In this document: piece by piece, positions 29,001-37,703 of the stretch
Layout of the letters: each line of letters starts with the position of its first letter
Numbering within the stretch: the first letter of the stretch is position 1
Assembly: GCF_000020485.1 (NCBI RefSeq)
Contig: NC_011899.1
Location: 407,501-471,500 of the forward strand
Length of the DNA: 64,000 nt
DNA from: Halothermothrix orenii H 168
GTDB lineage: Bacteria > Bacillota > Halanaerobiia > Halanaerobiales > Halothermotrichaceae
Reading direction: 5' to 3'
The notes under the pieces: model-generated
The model's database searches: none
What the model saw: only the letters and a program-made list of their open reading frames with translations
What the model was told of the DNA's origin: nothing
Translations under genes and position numbers: made by a program

Positions 29001-29267
29001 AGCCCAACAGAAGCCCTGTTCTGGGTTGATGATGGAGGGGATCCTTCCACCCAGGACTACGGTTGGGTTATTGTATATATCGGGCCAGATCCCAGCACAT
29101 CACTACATGAAAAGCCGGGTTATCACATGAGCTATAACTCCAGTCTGGACCGCTGGGAATATACCAAGGCAGATATGCATGATAATGATGGTAATCCATG
29201 GGAATACCAGTTTAATTTTAATGATCAGGAATTAAGTGAAGAATATCTTTACTATCATCAGCCGTAA
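26064..29267 (+). CDS. Secreted endo-beta-1,3-glucanase, GH81, with two FN3 domains and a C-terminal module
   Basis: 1067 residues with a signal peptide (hydrophobic core ~5-22, cut near 'TVSGA'). No lipobox. The GH81 catalytic region spans ~30-780, with 'DHHFHYGYFIKGA' at 466 and 'ESSSEAMNAW' at 543; the latter glutamates match the catalytic region of the family. Two fibronectin type III domains follow (~785-873, ~880-970), each ending 'SGYSNELSATPQ'. The last ~95 residues, with several Trp/Tyr, look like a beta-glucan-binding module (CBM56-like, unsure). It cuts internal beta-1,3 links of insoluble or laminarin-like glucan outside the cell. An operator and strong aggagg precede it. Confidence 0.92.
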   Translation: MSKNKLLLFMMLMVLLLFTYTVSGAVPNEGVVSVGAGSYVDVFPSGIDQSNPDNTDIQENIYITSNMEGRPIPTNDWWSSLVWEGVSDDGHYVQAAHPFLIKLEARGMRLFAPKTEDFWVIDNAYGATMAVGNSQDFVLGNSLSTTMEAYLHDFSDWFVTASMEGGSASMKLTYGHGSPYVYAIYESGNPTLTFDTPPTIWYDNSYTKVIGFSIEGRNYAAFAPEGSTWSGIGTTTITCNLPGGSNYFSVAALPPGEPDTLLPLFEQYAYNHIINTEVVWEYVESSSEVITSYNYTVTQYEGSETGTLFALYPHQWRNLQQGNLQNYSYTTARGEMKLAQGTSFTTSMKFPGVLSALPPLETQTDLDRLYSYVDSARNEPFTSTDTYYVGKRLGKLATIIPIAEQVNHTTAASEFRNELRTRLENWFNATNDDGSAYVRDIFYYNNNWKTLIGFDASFGSANQLNDHHFHYGYFIKGAAEIARTDRTWASESQYGEMVNLLIRDIACPDRNDPMFPFLRNFDIYAGHSWASGHARFADGNNNESSSEAMNAWTALILWGEYTNSPEIKELGIYLYTTEMHAIYEYWFNIYNENYPDTFSKPMTAMVWGCKQDYATWFSAAPEAIQGIVLLPIQAGSLYLGHDPNYCQLYFDFLVDQRGSSDFAQWDAIFYAYEALFDPDQALQDFFTYENQLLNSTSGPTAATEEGNTVANTYHWIKNLQRLGRVDHSVVATNHALYAVFQQTDGTRTYVAYNPTDNGKTVNFSDGGNLYVAPHSYGVSTDSPVINPPSSPVLNSAIAGDAQVTLDWNSVSGATGYKVYYGTASGEYNNVQTVSDITSYTVTGLTNDTTYYFVITATNSAGESGYSNELSATPQPELNNPPVEPNLNSATAGDGEVSLSWDSVSGVTGYNLHYGTSSGSYSVTIDVGNSTSYTVTGLNNNTTYYFAVTAYNDNGESGYSNELSATPQAESSDDHGAEYVSPTEALFWVDDGGDPSTQDYGWVIVYIGPDPSTSLHEKPGYHMSYNSSLDRWEYTKADMHDNDGNPWEYQFNFNDQELSEEYLYYHQP
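28420..28968 (+). repeat. Duplicated FN3-coding segment inside the GH81 gene
   Basis: Two ~270-bp units (about 28420-28690 and 28700-28968) encode clearly related FN3 domains, with near-identical ends such as 'TSYTVTGL' and 'SGYSNELSATPQ'. They act as linkers between the catalytic part and the C-terminal module. Confidence 0.8.
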
Positions 29268-29342
29268 CAATTCATGATAGTTATTTATAAGAAACTCTAA
29301 GTTGACTAATAACAGAATTAAAAAGTTGTGAACAGTACTATT

Positions 29343-29410
29343 ATGCTCCCCTTAAAGGTAGGCAGATTTATGTCTAATAAGTCTGTCTACTCGAATGGGG
29401 GAGTATTTTT
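29343..29410 (+). terminator. Nested hairpin terminator after GH81
   Basis: An outer stem (atgctcccc with gggggagtat) encloses an inner hairpin built from gtaggcaga and tctgtctac, and is followed by ttttt. An antisense ORF over this area was not accepted. Confidence 0.6.
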
Positions 29411-29504
29411 AATGGACTTATTCTTGAAAAAAATTTATATGGAATTTTCTTATAAATAAAAAGAGGAATTTTAGCACCGATTGTATAATATTTATTATAG
29501 GAAA

Positions 29505-29518
29505 TGTAATCGGTTACG
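29505..29518 (+). promoter_or_regulatory. LacI-family operator 2 (upstream of GH94)
   Basis: TGTAATCGGTTACG, inverted repeat with central CG; the distal one of two sites in front of the GH94-GH3-GH30 genes. Confidence 0.75.
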
Positions 29519-29669
29519 GTAAAGTAATATGAAAAATATCCAATATACAGGTATTTTATTAAAAAAATTACTAACGAAAGAGTAATTGTCCCATAATCTA
29601 AAGACCAACTATCTAACAATTTATAAGAAATAGTATAGTATTCTATAATAAGGTATCTCAAGAATATAT

Positions 29670-29683
29670 CGTAAGCGGTTACG
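29670..29683 (+). promoter_or_regulatory. LacI-family operator 3 (upstream of GH94)
   Basis: CGTAAGCGGTTACG, nearly perfect palindrome, 115 bp before the GH94 start and 165 bp from operator 2. This spacing would allow looping by a tetramer. The remainder of 29411-29797 holds no gene. Confidence 0.8.
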
Positions 29684-29797
29684 ATAAATGTAAGTAATAT
29701 TTTATTCGGTTTTCATTTAATAATATTTGTATTTTACTTTAATTAAATCTGTGAATTAATTTTATTAAATAATTAAATAAAGAAAGGAATGTTAAAT

Positions 29798-32512
29798 ATG
29801 GGTTGGGAATTCAACAATAACAAGGGTACCTTTAGTTTGAAGGGGGCTGATGATAATAGTTATTTATATTTTCCACTGACTAACGAGAGTGGAATCATGT
29901 CCTCAATAACCCCGACACTAAACGGGGACATTAAAACTGACCAGAATAGTTTTTTGATGCAGCCTGTATCTGTTGAGGACCTACATAATAACAGATCAAA
30001 CCGTAATTTCTGGTTAAAAATTGATGGTTATGGGCCGTGGTCAGTAACGGGTAATTCTGCCAGACAAATTTCTATGAAATATACCGGAGATAAAAAAATA
30101 GAAACTGCTGATGTGGAAGCAGGGTTTTTATGGCATAAGGTGATAAGAAAAAATAGAAAACTTAACATTAAAGCAGAAATAACCAATTTTGTCCCGGTAA
30201 ATGAGGACCAGGTTGAGTTAATGAAAGTTACTATCGTTAATACGGGACAGGAGACTATAAAATTTACCCCGACGGCAGCCATTCCAGTATACGGACGTTC
30301 TGCTGATAATCTGAGGGATCATAGACATGTTACCTCTTTATTACATCGTATTACTACTAATTCTAACGGGGTTATAGTAACCCCTACTTTGTCCTTTGAT
30401 GAAAGAGGGCATCAGCCAAATAATACTTCTTATGGTGTATTTGGGCGATGTTCAGACTCTTCAGATCCGGTAGGTTTTTGTCCGGTTCTGGAGGACTTTA
30501 TTGGAGAGGGAGGAACCCTGGACTGGCCCCGTTCTATTGTGGAAGGTAATGTTGATTTTGTAAAACCCGGTTTTAAATATGAGGGTTATGAGAGTATAGG
30601 GGCCATTAAGTTTGGTGATAAAGAATTAAAAGCCGGGGAGTCTATTTCCTATATTATTGTAATGGTGATAGATCATAATGGGAAAGACATGAAAAAATAT
30701 ATTGATAAATACTGTTCTGAAAAAGATTTTGACAGGGAACTAAATGAAAATAAAAAATACTGGCAATCTACAATTGAGCAGCTCACTTTTTATACAGGGG
30801 ATGAAACCTTTGATAACTGGATGAAGTGGGTTACCCTGCAGCCGGTATTACGCAGGATATATGGATGTTCATTTTTGCCATATCATGATTACGGCCGGGG
30901 AGGCAGAGGCTGGAGAGACCTCTGGCAGGATTGTCTTGCTTTATTATTAATGGATGATAAGAATGTCAGGTATCTATTATACAATAATTTTGCTGGTGTT
31001 AGAATAGATGGCAGTAATGCGACAATAATTGGTAATAAACCAGGTGAATTTATTGCCGACAGGAATAATATTACCAGGTTATGGATAGACCATGGTGCCT
31101 GGCCCCTGCAGACGACAAGTCTATATATTAATATGTCCGGTGATATAAAATTCTTGATGGAAAAACAGTCATATTTTAAAGATAGAATTGTATCCTTTGC
31201 CAGAGAGATTGATAACAGGTGGCATCAGGGAATGGGTAATAAATTAAAAACAGAAGAGGGCCAGGTCTACCACGGTTCCATTCTTGAACATATTCTCCTG
31301 CAAAATCTAACAGTGTTTTTTAATGTTGGGGAGCATAATAACATAAGACTGGAGGATGCTGACTGGAATGACGGCCTGGACATGGCTTCAGAAAAGGGAG
31401 AAAGTGTCGCTTTTACAGCCTTTTATGCCGGTAATTTGTTTGAGATTGTAAACCTGTTAGAAACATTAAGAGATAAAGAAAATGTGACTGAAGTGAAGTT
31501 GCTGGAGGAAATCAAGGTTTTACTGGATACACTTTATAATCCGGTAGATTATAATGATGTCACTGCCAAAAATGAAGTGTTAAATAAATATTTCGCCAGT
31601 TGTAAATATAATATATCCGGTAACCAGGTTACAATAAAAATTGATCAACTCATCAAAGATATCAAACGAAAAGCAAACTGGTTACAGGAACATTTAAGGG
31701 AAAATGAATATATTGGGGATAATAAGGGGCATAAGTGGTTTAATGGATATTATGATAATAAAGGTCAGCGGGTTGAAGGCAGGTTTGAAAAGGAAACCAG
31801 GATGACCTTGACCGGACAGGTATTTACCACTATGTTTGGTATAGCAACCGGAGAACAGGTAAAAAATATAATTTCTGCTGCTGATTATTACCTCTATGAT
31901 GATGGTGTAGGAGGTTACCGGTTAAATACAGATTTTAAGGACAAAGATATTCAGCTTGGACGTTGTTTTGGTTTTGCCTATGGCCATAAAGAAAATGGAG
32001 CCATGTTTAGCCATATGTCTGTAATGTATGCAAACGCTCTTTACCGGAGAAATTTTGTTAAAGAAGGATTCAAGGTGTGGCATAGTATTTATAATCATTG
32101 CCTTGATTTTGACAGAAGCCGTATTTATCCCGGTATACCGGAATACATCAGCCAACGGGGCAGGGGTATGTATAGTTATTTAACGGGTTCTGCCAGCTGG
32201 TTATTACTTACCTTTGCTACGGAAGTCTTTGGTGTTAAAGGGTATTACGGGGATTTGAGGCTGGAACCAAAGCTATTAAAGGAGCAATTTGATGAAGAAG
32301 GAAAGGCTACCATTGGTATTAAATTTGCCGGGAAGAGATTAACAATAACTTATGTTAATCCTCAACTGTTAGACTATGATTCCTATAAGATAGATAAAGT
32401 AATGGTTAATGATGAAATAATAGATTATTATGAAGATAAACAGGTAACTATTAAAAGGGAAGATATTGAAGAAAGGGATGAAGTAATAGATATTACGGTA
32501 AGACTGGCATAA
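29798..32512 (+). CDS. GH94 phosphorylase, probably laminaribiose phosphorylase
   Basis: 904 residues from ATG 29798, which lies 9 bp after gaaagga; an ATG at 29789 touches it. There is no signal peptide, so it is cytosolic. The GH94 layout is an N-terminal beta-sandwich, helical linker, (alpha/alpha)6 barrel with 'EDADWNDGLDMAS' (D522-D528, containing the general acid), and C-terminal jelly roll. The family splits beta-glucosides with phosphate to glucose-1-phosphate. Specificity ranges over cellobiose, laminaribiose and chitobiose; the beta-1,3-glucan context favours laminaribiose (inference). It heads a GH94-GH3-GH30 unit under operators 2 and 3. Confidence 0.88.
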   Translation: MGWEFNNNKGTFSLKGADDNSYLYFPLTNESGIMSSITPTLNGDIKTDQNSFLMQPVSVEDLHNNRSNRNFWLKIDGYGPWSVTGNSARQISMKYTGDKKIETADVEAGFLWHKVIRKNRKLNIKAEITNFVPVNEDQVELMKVTIVNTGQETIKFTPTAAIPVYGRSADNLRDHRHVTSLLHRITTNSNGVIVTPTLSFDERGHQPNNTSYGVFGRCSDSSDPVGFCPVLEDFIGEGGTLDWPRSIVEGNVDFVKPGFKYEGYESIGAIKFGDKELKAGESISYIIVMVIDHNGKDMKKYIDKYCSEKDFDRELNENKKYWQSTIEQLTFYTGDETFDNWMKWVTLQPVLRRIYGCSFLPYHDYGRGGRGWRDLWQDCLALLLMDDKNVRYLLYNNFAGVRIDGSNATIIGNKPGEFIADRNNITRLWIDHGAWPLQTTSLYINMSGDIKFLMEKQSYFKDRIVSFAREIDNRWHQGMGNKLKTEEGQVYHGSILEHILLQNLTVFFNVGEHNNIRLEDADWNDGLDMASEKGESVAFTAFYAGNLFEIVNLLETLRDKENVTEVKLLEEIKVLLDTLYNPVDYNDVTAKNEVLNKYFASCKYNISGNQVTIKIDQLIKDIKRKANWLQEHLRENEYIGDNKGHKWFNGYYDNKGQRVEGRFEKETRMTLTGQVFTTMFGIATGEQVKNIISAADYYLYDDGVGGYRLNTDFKDKDIQLGRCFGFAYGHKENGAMFSHMSVMYANALYRRNFVKEGFKVWHSIYNHCLDFDRSRIYPGIPEYISQRGRGMYSYLTGSASWLLLTFATEVFGVKGYYGDLRLEPKLLKEQFDEEGKATIGIKFAGKRLTITYVNPQLLDYDSYKIDKVMVNDEIIDYYEDKQVTIKREDIEERDEVIDITVRLA

Positions 32513-32696
32513 GATTTTTTAGAAACTTATTATGTTCAGATACTATTGTTTTCAGGGTTATTTGTTTTTAGTGATGTCTGTCATTGTGTTATATATGTTT
32601 TCAGTGCTTCTATTTGTTTTAAAATTTTAAATTTAGATTTAAATTTTAATGAGGTGAATAAGTGAAGGTCATAAAGTAATAAAGGGGATGGGGCAT

Positions 32697-34553
32697 ATGA
32701 AGAGACTAGCCGGCTTTAGTCTTCTGTACATGGTGCTGTTGATTTGTTTTATAGGGGGAACTGTTTTTGCGTCTACTGAATTAGTCGAAAATGAAGAGTT
32801 TAAGATAATACCAGATTATATGAACCCCTTTTTATCTATTGAGGAAAAGGTTGACAAACTTCTATCTGTGATGACCCTGGAAGAAAAAATAGGACAGATG
32901 ACCCAGGCCGAACGAAGATATATAACACCGGATGAAGTTTATCAGTACAAAATTGGTTCTATTTTGAGTGGTGGGGGTTCGACACCATTTTCTAATACAC
33001 CTGAAGCCTGGGCTAACATGTATGACAGATTTCAGAAGTGGGCCATGAAGACCAGGCTAAAGATACCAATAATCTATGGTGTAGACGCAGTCCATGGACA
33101 TAATAACCTCAGGGGGGCGACCATCTTTCCCCATAACATTGGCCTTGGGGCCACCCGGGATCCTGAACTGGTGGAAAAGGTAGGTAGAATTACTGCCAAA
33201 GAGGTTTCAGCCACTGGACCTGACTGGAATTTTGGTCCCTGTGTGGCAGTGGCCCGGGATGAGAGATGGGGCAGAACCTACGAAAGTTTCGGAGAGCATC
33301 CAGAATTACAAAAATTACTGGCCGGGGCCTATGTCAGGGGGTTACAGGGTCCAGAGGCAGAGATGGATGGAGAATATGTGGTGGCCTGTGCCAAGCATTA
33401 TGTTGGTGATGGTGGAACTGAATGGGGAAGTGGTGATGGAGGATATTTAATTGACCGTGGCGACGTTACTGTTGATGAAAAAACCTTACGTGAAATCCAC
33501 CTTCCAGGTTATATTGAAGCTATTGAAGAAGGTGTCGGTACCATTATGGTATCATTTAACAGCTATCAGGGAGTAAAAATGCATGCCCATAAATACCTGA
33601 TTACTGATGTCTTAAAAGGTGAGCTGGGTTTTGACGGATTTGTTGTTTCGGACTGGAACGGAATCAATGAGATATCAGGCTACAGTTATTATGAAAAAGT
33701 AGTTAAGTCAGTTAATGCCGGAATTGATATGTTTATGGTGCCTGATAGCTGGAAGAAATTTATTTATAACCTTAAGCAGGCTGTAGAAAATGGAGATGTA
33801 AGTGAAGAGAGGATTAATGATGCGGTACGGAGAATCTTAACCGTCAAATTCAAAGCAGGTTTATTTGAAAAACCCTTTACTGATCGTAGCCATATCTCCC
33901 TGATTGGCTCAGAAGAACACCGTGAGGTAGCCCGGGAAGCAGTTCGAAAATCCCTGGTTCTATTGAAAAATGAAAATGTTCTACCCCTGGATAAGGATAG
34001 TAAAATTTATGTAGGTGGTTCCAATGCCGAAGACATTGGGAGTCAGTGTGGGGGCTGGACTATAACCTGGCAGGGACGTTCCGGTGATATTACTGAAGGG
34101 ACCACAGTTCTGGAAGGTATTGAAGCAGCTATTGCTGGCCGGGGTCAGGTTGTAAATGATTTAAATCAAGCTGATGTAGCGGTAATAGTAGTAGGAGAAG
34201 ACCCTTATGCTGAAGGCCGGGGGGATAATGGAAGGCTGGAATTGAAACAGGAAGATATCAGCCTGCTAGAAAAGGTCACCGGGGCCGGAAAACCGGTTGT
34301 AGTAGTTATGATTTCCGGTAGACCTTTGATTATAAGTGATTATATCGATGACTGGGATGCTTTTGTAATGGCCTGGTTACCTGGCACAGAAGGTCAGGGT
34401 ATAGCTGATGTGTTATTCGGTGATTATAATTTTACTGGTAGATTACCTGTTTCCTGGCCAGAAGATGTTTCTCAGTTACCCATAAATTATGGGGATGATG
34501 ATTATGACCCCTTATTCGAATATGGTACTGGCCTTAAAATGGACCTTGAGTAA
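32697..34553 (+). CDS. Exported GH3 beta-glucosidase
   Basis: 618 residues from ATG 32697 with aaagggg 9 bp ahead (ATG 32688 adjoins the ribosome binding site). The signal peptide has a hydrophobic core ~6-20 and cleavage near 'TVFA'. The GH3 TIM barrel has 'PIIYGVDAVHGHNN' and the nucleophile D319 in 'VVSDWNGI'. The second domain has 'SLVLLKNENVLPL' and the C-terminal 'EYGTGL'. With no lipobox it should be periplasmic or secreted. It releases glucose from oligo-beta-glucosides. It lies 20 bp from the GH30 gene and in the same orientation as GH94, so an operon is likely. Confidence 0.92.
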   Translation: MKRLAGFSLLYMVLLICFIGGTVFASTELVENEEFKIIPDYMNPFLSIEEKVDKLLSVMTLEEKIGQMTQAERRYITPDEVYQYKIGSILSGGGSTPFSNTPEAWANMYDRFQKWAMKTRLKIPIIYGVDAVHGHNNLRGATIFPHNIGLGATRDPELVEKVGRITAKEVSATGPDWNFGPCVAVARDERWGRTYESFGEHPELQKLLAGAYVRGLQGPEAEMDGEYVVACAKHYVGDGGTEWGSGDGGYLIDRGDVTVDEKTLREIHLPGYIEAIEEGVGTIMVSFNSYQGVKMHAHKYLITDVLKGELGFDGFVVSDWNGINEISGYSYYEKVVKSVNAGIDMFMVPDSWKKFIYNLKQAVENGDVSEERINDAVRRILTVKFKAGLFEKPFTDRSHISLIGSEEHREVAREAVRKSLVLLKNENVLPLDKDSKIYVGGSNAEDIGSQCGGWTITWQGRSGDITEGTTVLEGIEAAIAGRGQVVNDLNQADVAVIVVGEDPYAEGRGDNGRLELKQEDISLLEKVTGAGKPVVVVMISGRPLIISDYIDDWDAFVMAWLPGTEGQGIADVLFGDYNFTGRLPVSWPEDVSQLPINYGDDDYDPLFEYGTGLKMDLE

Positions 34554-34572
34554 AACAGAAAGGAGAGTTTTC

Positions 34573-35910
34573 ATGAATTCTATTAGTGTAATTTTAACCG
34601 CCAGAGACACCGGAGATAGATTAAGTTTAAAAGGTGAAAAAGTATTTAAATCGGGAATAGGGAGACAGGATATAGACCTGGAATTATATCCTGATACAAG
34701 ATATCAGAAAATAATCGGTTTTGGTGGGGCATTTACTGAGGCCGCTGCATATACACTGTCTAAAATAAGTTCTGATAAGAGACTTAAAATTATCGAAAGC
34801 TATTTTGATAGGGATAAAGGTCTCGGGTATAATATGGGGCGTGTTCATATCAATAGCTGCGATTTTGCCCTGGAGAACTATACTTATGTAGAAGATGGAG
34901 ATAGAGAGTTAAAGACATTTGATATTTCCCGGGAACGGCAATGGGTGATACCTTTGATCAGGGATGCTATAAAGGCCAGGGGTGGTGAAATAAAATTACT
35001 GGCCTCACCCTGGAGCCCACCCGCCTGGATGAAGAGCAATGAAAATATGAATTATGGCGGTAAATTGCTGCCTGAATATAGAGATGTCTGGGCTAAATAT
35101 TATACTAAATATATTAAAGCCTTTCAGGAAGAAGGATTAAATATCTGGGGAATTACTGTTCAGAATGAACCTGCAGCAGTTCAGACCTGGGATTCCTGTA
35201 CATATACTGCTGAAGAAGAGCGTGATTTTGTTAAAAACCACCTCGGCCCGGTTATGCATGAAGAAGGCCTTGGTGACATTAATATCCTTATCTGGGATCA
35301 TAATAGAGATATTATTGTTGACAGAGTAAAACCCATTCTGGATGACCTTGAAGCTGCTAAATATGTATGGGGGACCGCCTTTCACTGGTATGTGAGTGAA
35401 GACTTTGATAATGTGGGCCAGGTACATGAAATGTATCCTGACAAGCATTTGCTTTTTACTGAAGGTTGTCAGGAGGGTGGCTGTCAAATTGGCGAATGGT
35501 TTACGGGTGAGAGATATGGGCGTAATATCATCGGTGATTTAAATAACTGGACTGAAGGGTATCTGGACTGGAACATGGTATTGAATGAGGAAGGTGGTCC
35601 AAACCATGTGGGCAATTACTGTGATGCCCCGGTAATTGTGGATACAAATACAGAAGAGATATATTATAATAGTTCATATTATTATATTGGCCATTTCAGT
35701 AAATATATCAGGCCTGGTGCTGTCCGGATTGGTGTATCCTGTACTAATGATAATTTAAAGGCAACATCTTTCCTTAATAGTGATGGTAGTATTATACTAA
35801 TTGTTATGAATGAGACAGATAATCCCACAGATTTTGCAGTATCTCTTGATAATAAGGTAGCTGACCTTACATTGCCAGCCCATGCTATTGCAACTTATAT
35901 CATTACTTAA
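34573..35910 (+). CDS. GH30 glycosidase (glucosylceramidase/beta-1,6-glucanase type)
   Basis: 445 residues from ATG 34573 after aaaggagag; longer in-frame starts overlap the GH3 gene. No signal peptide, so probably cytosolic. 'IIGFGGAFTEAAA' opens the barrel. The acid/base E199 is in 'TVQNEPAA' and the nucleophile E297 in 'LFTEGCQEGG', as in GH30 subfamilies 1-3. The C-terminal beta-domain closes with 'LPAHAIATYII'. Known activities include glucosylceramidase, beta-1,6-glucanase and beta-xylosidase. Laminarin has beta-1,6 branches, so debranching of imported oligosaccharides is a fitting role (inference). Confidence 0.88.
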   Translation: MNSISVILTARDTGDRLSLKGEKVFKSGIGRQDIDLELYPDTRYQKIIGFGGAFTEAAAYTLSKISSDKRLKIIESYFDRDKGLGYNMGRVHINSCDFALENYTYVEDGDRELKTFDISRERQWVIPLIRDAIKARGGEIKLLASPWSPPAWMKSNENMNYGGKLLPEYRDVWAKYYTKYIKAFQEEGLNIWGITVQNEPAAVQTWDSCTYTAEEERDFVKNHLGPVMHEEGLGDINILIWDHNRDIIVDRVKPILDDLEAAKYVWGTAFHWYVSEDFDNVGQVHEMYPDKHLLFTEGCQEGGCQIGEWFTGERYGRNIIGDLNNWTEGYLDWNMVLNEEGGPNHVGNYCDAPVIVDTNTEEIYYNSSYYYIGHFSKYIRPGAVRIGVSCTNDNLKATSFLNSDGSIILIVMNETDNPTDFAVSLDNKVADLTLPAHAIATYIIT

Positions 35911-36126
35911 GATACTTATATAATTACTTATGATGTAAAATTAGAAAGAAAACAATTATATAAGAAGAAAACAAAAAAAGTTATCAAGAAAAAGAATGAA
36001 GAAAAAGATGCAAAGAAAATGCGATGTAGCCGTTATCCATTAAATTTGAAAAACAGTAACAAAAAATCAACGAAATAAAATTCGAGGAAGGAATTTAATA
36101 TTATATCAAGAATTTAAATAACATAA

Positions 36127-36140
36127 TGAAATCGATTACG
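36127..36140 (+). promoter_or_regulatory. LacI-family operator 4 (upstream of the first lacI gene)
   Basis: TGAAATCGATTACG, 30 bp before the ATG of the first LacI gene, in a position for autorepression. The rest of 35911-36126 is A-rich with no gene. Confidence 0.75.
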
Positions 36141-36170
36141 ATTATTTGTTTAAATATGAGGTGATAAAAC

Positions 36171-37196
36171 ATGGCTACCATTAAGGATATAGCAAAGATA
36201 GCAGGAGTGTCAACAGCTACGGTCTCCAGGGTAATAAATAATTACCCTGATGTCAGTGAAAAAACCAAGAAAAAAATCCTGAAAATCATGAAAGAAAATA
36301 ATTACAGGCCTAATTCTGTTGCCAGAAGCCTGTCTACCAGCAAGTCTAATATTATAGGTATATTTTTTACTGACCATTTTAATACCGGAATACACCATCC
36401 CTTTTTCCGGGAGGTTATTTATGGTCTGGAGAAAATATTTGATGAAAAAGGATATGATATATTATATTTTACTAATAGAAAATGGGGAGAAAATTTCAGC
36501 TATGTAGAGAAGTGCCATGACAGGCAGGTAGATGGGGTGGTATTGATGGGGGTTCCAAAGACCGATTCCAATATCCCCAAACTTCTCGATTCCGATATAC
36601 CAACTGTTTTTGTTGATCTTGATATAGTTGGTAAAAAAGCCTCATATGTTATTTCAGATAATTATAGAGGGGCAGAAATGGCTGTTAATTATCTACACAG
36701 TCTAGGCCATACCAGAATCGGGATGATTATGGGAATAAGTTCGACCAAGGTTACCAATGATAGGTTGCTTGGCTATCAGACAGCCATTAAAAATTTAGGT
36801 CTTGTCTATAACTCACAGTGGATACTCGATGGTAGATACACTGAAGAAGGTGGTTATCAGGCCATGTCTAAATATCTGGAGATGGATGAGAGGCCAACAG
36901 CTATTTTCTGTCAGAGTGATTCCATGGCAATTGGGGCTATGCAGGCCATACATGAAGCCGGTATGAGTGTCCCTGAAGATTTTTCCTTAATTGGTTTTGA
37001 TGATATTGAAGTGAGCCGCTATGTAAACCCTGCTTTAACTACGATAAAACAGGATAAAATAGGTCTGGGAAGGGCAGCCGGTGAACTGTTGATAAATATT
37101 GTAGAAAATGAGAATGAAAGTCAAGCTCCTGTTATTCTTCCAGTTGAACTGGTTAAGAGAGATTCCTGTGGTCGACCTAATTTAGACATGGTTTAA
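36171..37196 (+). CDS. LacI-family transcriptional regulator 1
   Basis: 341 residues. The N-terminal helix-turn-helix is 'ATIKDIAKIAGVSTATVSRV', followed by the hinge helix ('NSVARSLSTSKS', ~49-60) and a periplasmic-binding-protein-like effector domain with 'GFDDIEVSRYVNPALTTI'. Eight similar 14-bp palindromes with a central CG, the classic LacI/GalR site type, lie in front of the glucanase genes and of this gene. It likely represses the beta-glucan regulon until an oligosaccharide such as laminaribiose binds. A close paralogue lies at 46973. Confidence 0.95.
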   Translation: MATIKDIAKIAGVSTATVSRVINNYPDVSEKTKKKILKIMKENNYRPNSVARSLSTSKSNIIGIFFTDHFNTGIHHPFFREVIYGLEKIFDEKGYDILYFTNRKWGENFSYVEKCHDRQVDGVVLMGVPKTDSNIPKLLDSDIPTVFVDLDIVGKKASYVISDNYRGAEMAVNYLHSLGHTRIGMIMGISSTKVTNDRLLGYQTAIKNLGLVYNSQWILDGRYTEEGGYQAMSKYLEMDERPTAIFCQSDSMAIGAMQAIHEAGMSVPEDFSLIGFDDIEVSRYVNPALTTIKQDKIGLGRAAGELLINIVENENESQAPVILPVELVKRDSCGRPNLDMV

Positions 37197-37295
37197 TATA
37201 CTGTACTATTATTTTATTTTAATTTTTTTAAAAATTTTTGATTAAAAAAAAAAGGAATATTTACATATTTACAGAATACTTATTATATAGAAATA

Positions 37296-37309
37296 CGAAA
37301 CCGATTACG
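37296..37309 (+). promoter_or_regulatory. LacI-family operator 5
   Basis: CGAAACCGATTACG, first of two sites between lacI-1 and the GH16 lipoprotein gene. Confidence 0.78.
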
Positions 37310-37448
37310 ATTTATTATCCGATATTTTATCCTGAATCGAGAAAATGGTGGTATATTTGTATAATAATTATTAAGCTTTGTATACCATTGGAGTAAAGAA
37401 ACAACCGGTCCTGGGTCAGACACAAAACCTTGCCAAGCTATAATCGAA

Positions 37449-37540
37449 CACAACCTTAAACCGTTCTTGTATGGATTAGTTAGATACGGAGTGCCTGTGG
37501 CACAACCTTAAACCGTTCTTGTATGGATTAGTTAGATACG
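37449..37540. repeat. 40-bp direct repeat, two exact copies 12 bp apart
   Basis: Copies occupy 37449-37488 and 37501-37540; both begin cacaacctta and end gttagatacg. They are separated by gagtgcctgtgg. Just before them is cctgggtcagacac (37410-37423). The pair interrupts an otherwise AT-rich leader between operators 5 and 6. It could be a scar of a transposon or a duplicated target; no ORF is present. Two copies with a 12-bp spacer do not make a CRISPR array. Confidence 0.85.
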
Positions 37541-37645
37541 AAAGCAATCTTTATTATCTAAAATCGATTTATACATATAGGATTTACATATATATAATAA
37601 TAACCAAATAAATATAAAAGTGCGAATTTAATTTTTATTTAAAAA

Positions 37646-37659
37646 CGTAACCGGTTACG
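37646..37659 (+). promoter_or_regulatory. LacI-family operator 6 (upstream of GH16 lipoprotein)
   Basis: CGTAACCGGTTACG is a perfect 14-bp palindrome and best defines the motif. It is 45 bp before the GH16 start. Confidence 0.85.
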
Positions 37660-37703
37660 ATTTAATACATATAATCCCTTACATTAGAATTGAGGAAGAT
37701 ATT

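Noticed and set aside
29374-29661. Minus-strand ORF of 95 codons between GH81 and GH94
   Set aside because: It covers a terminator hairpin and an operator, is rich in Tyr/Ile from AT-rich DNA, and shows no family likeness.
37449-37540. CRISPR array
   Set aside because: Only two repeat copies of 40 bp with a 12-bp spacer, no further units and no cas genes in the window.
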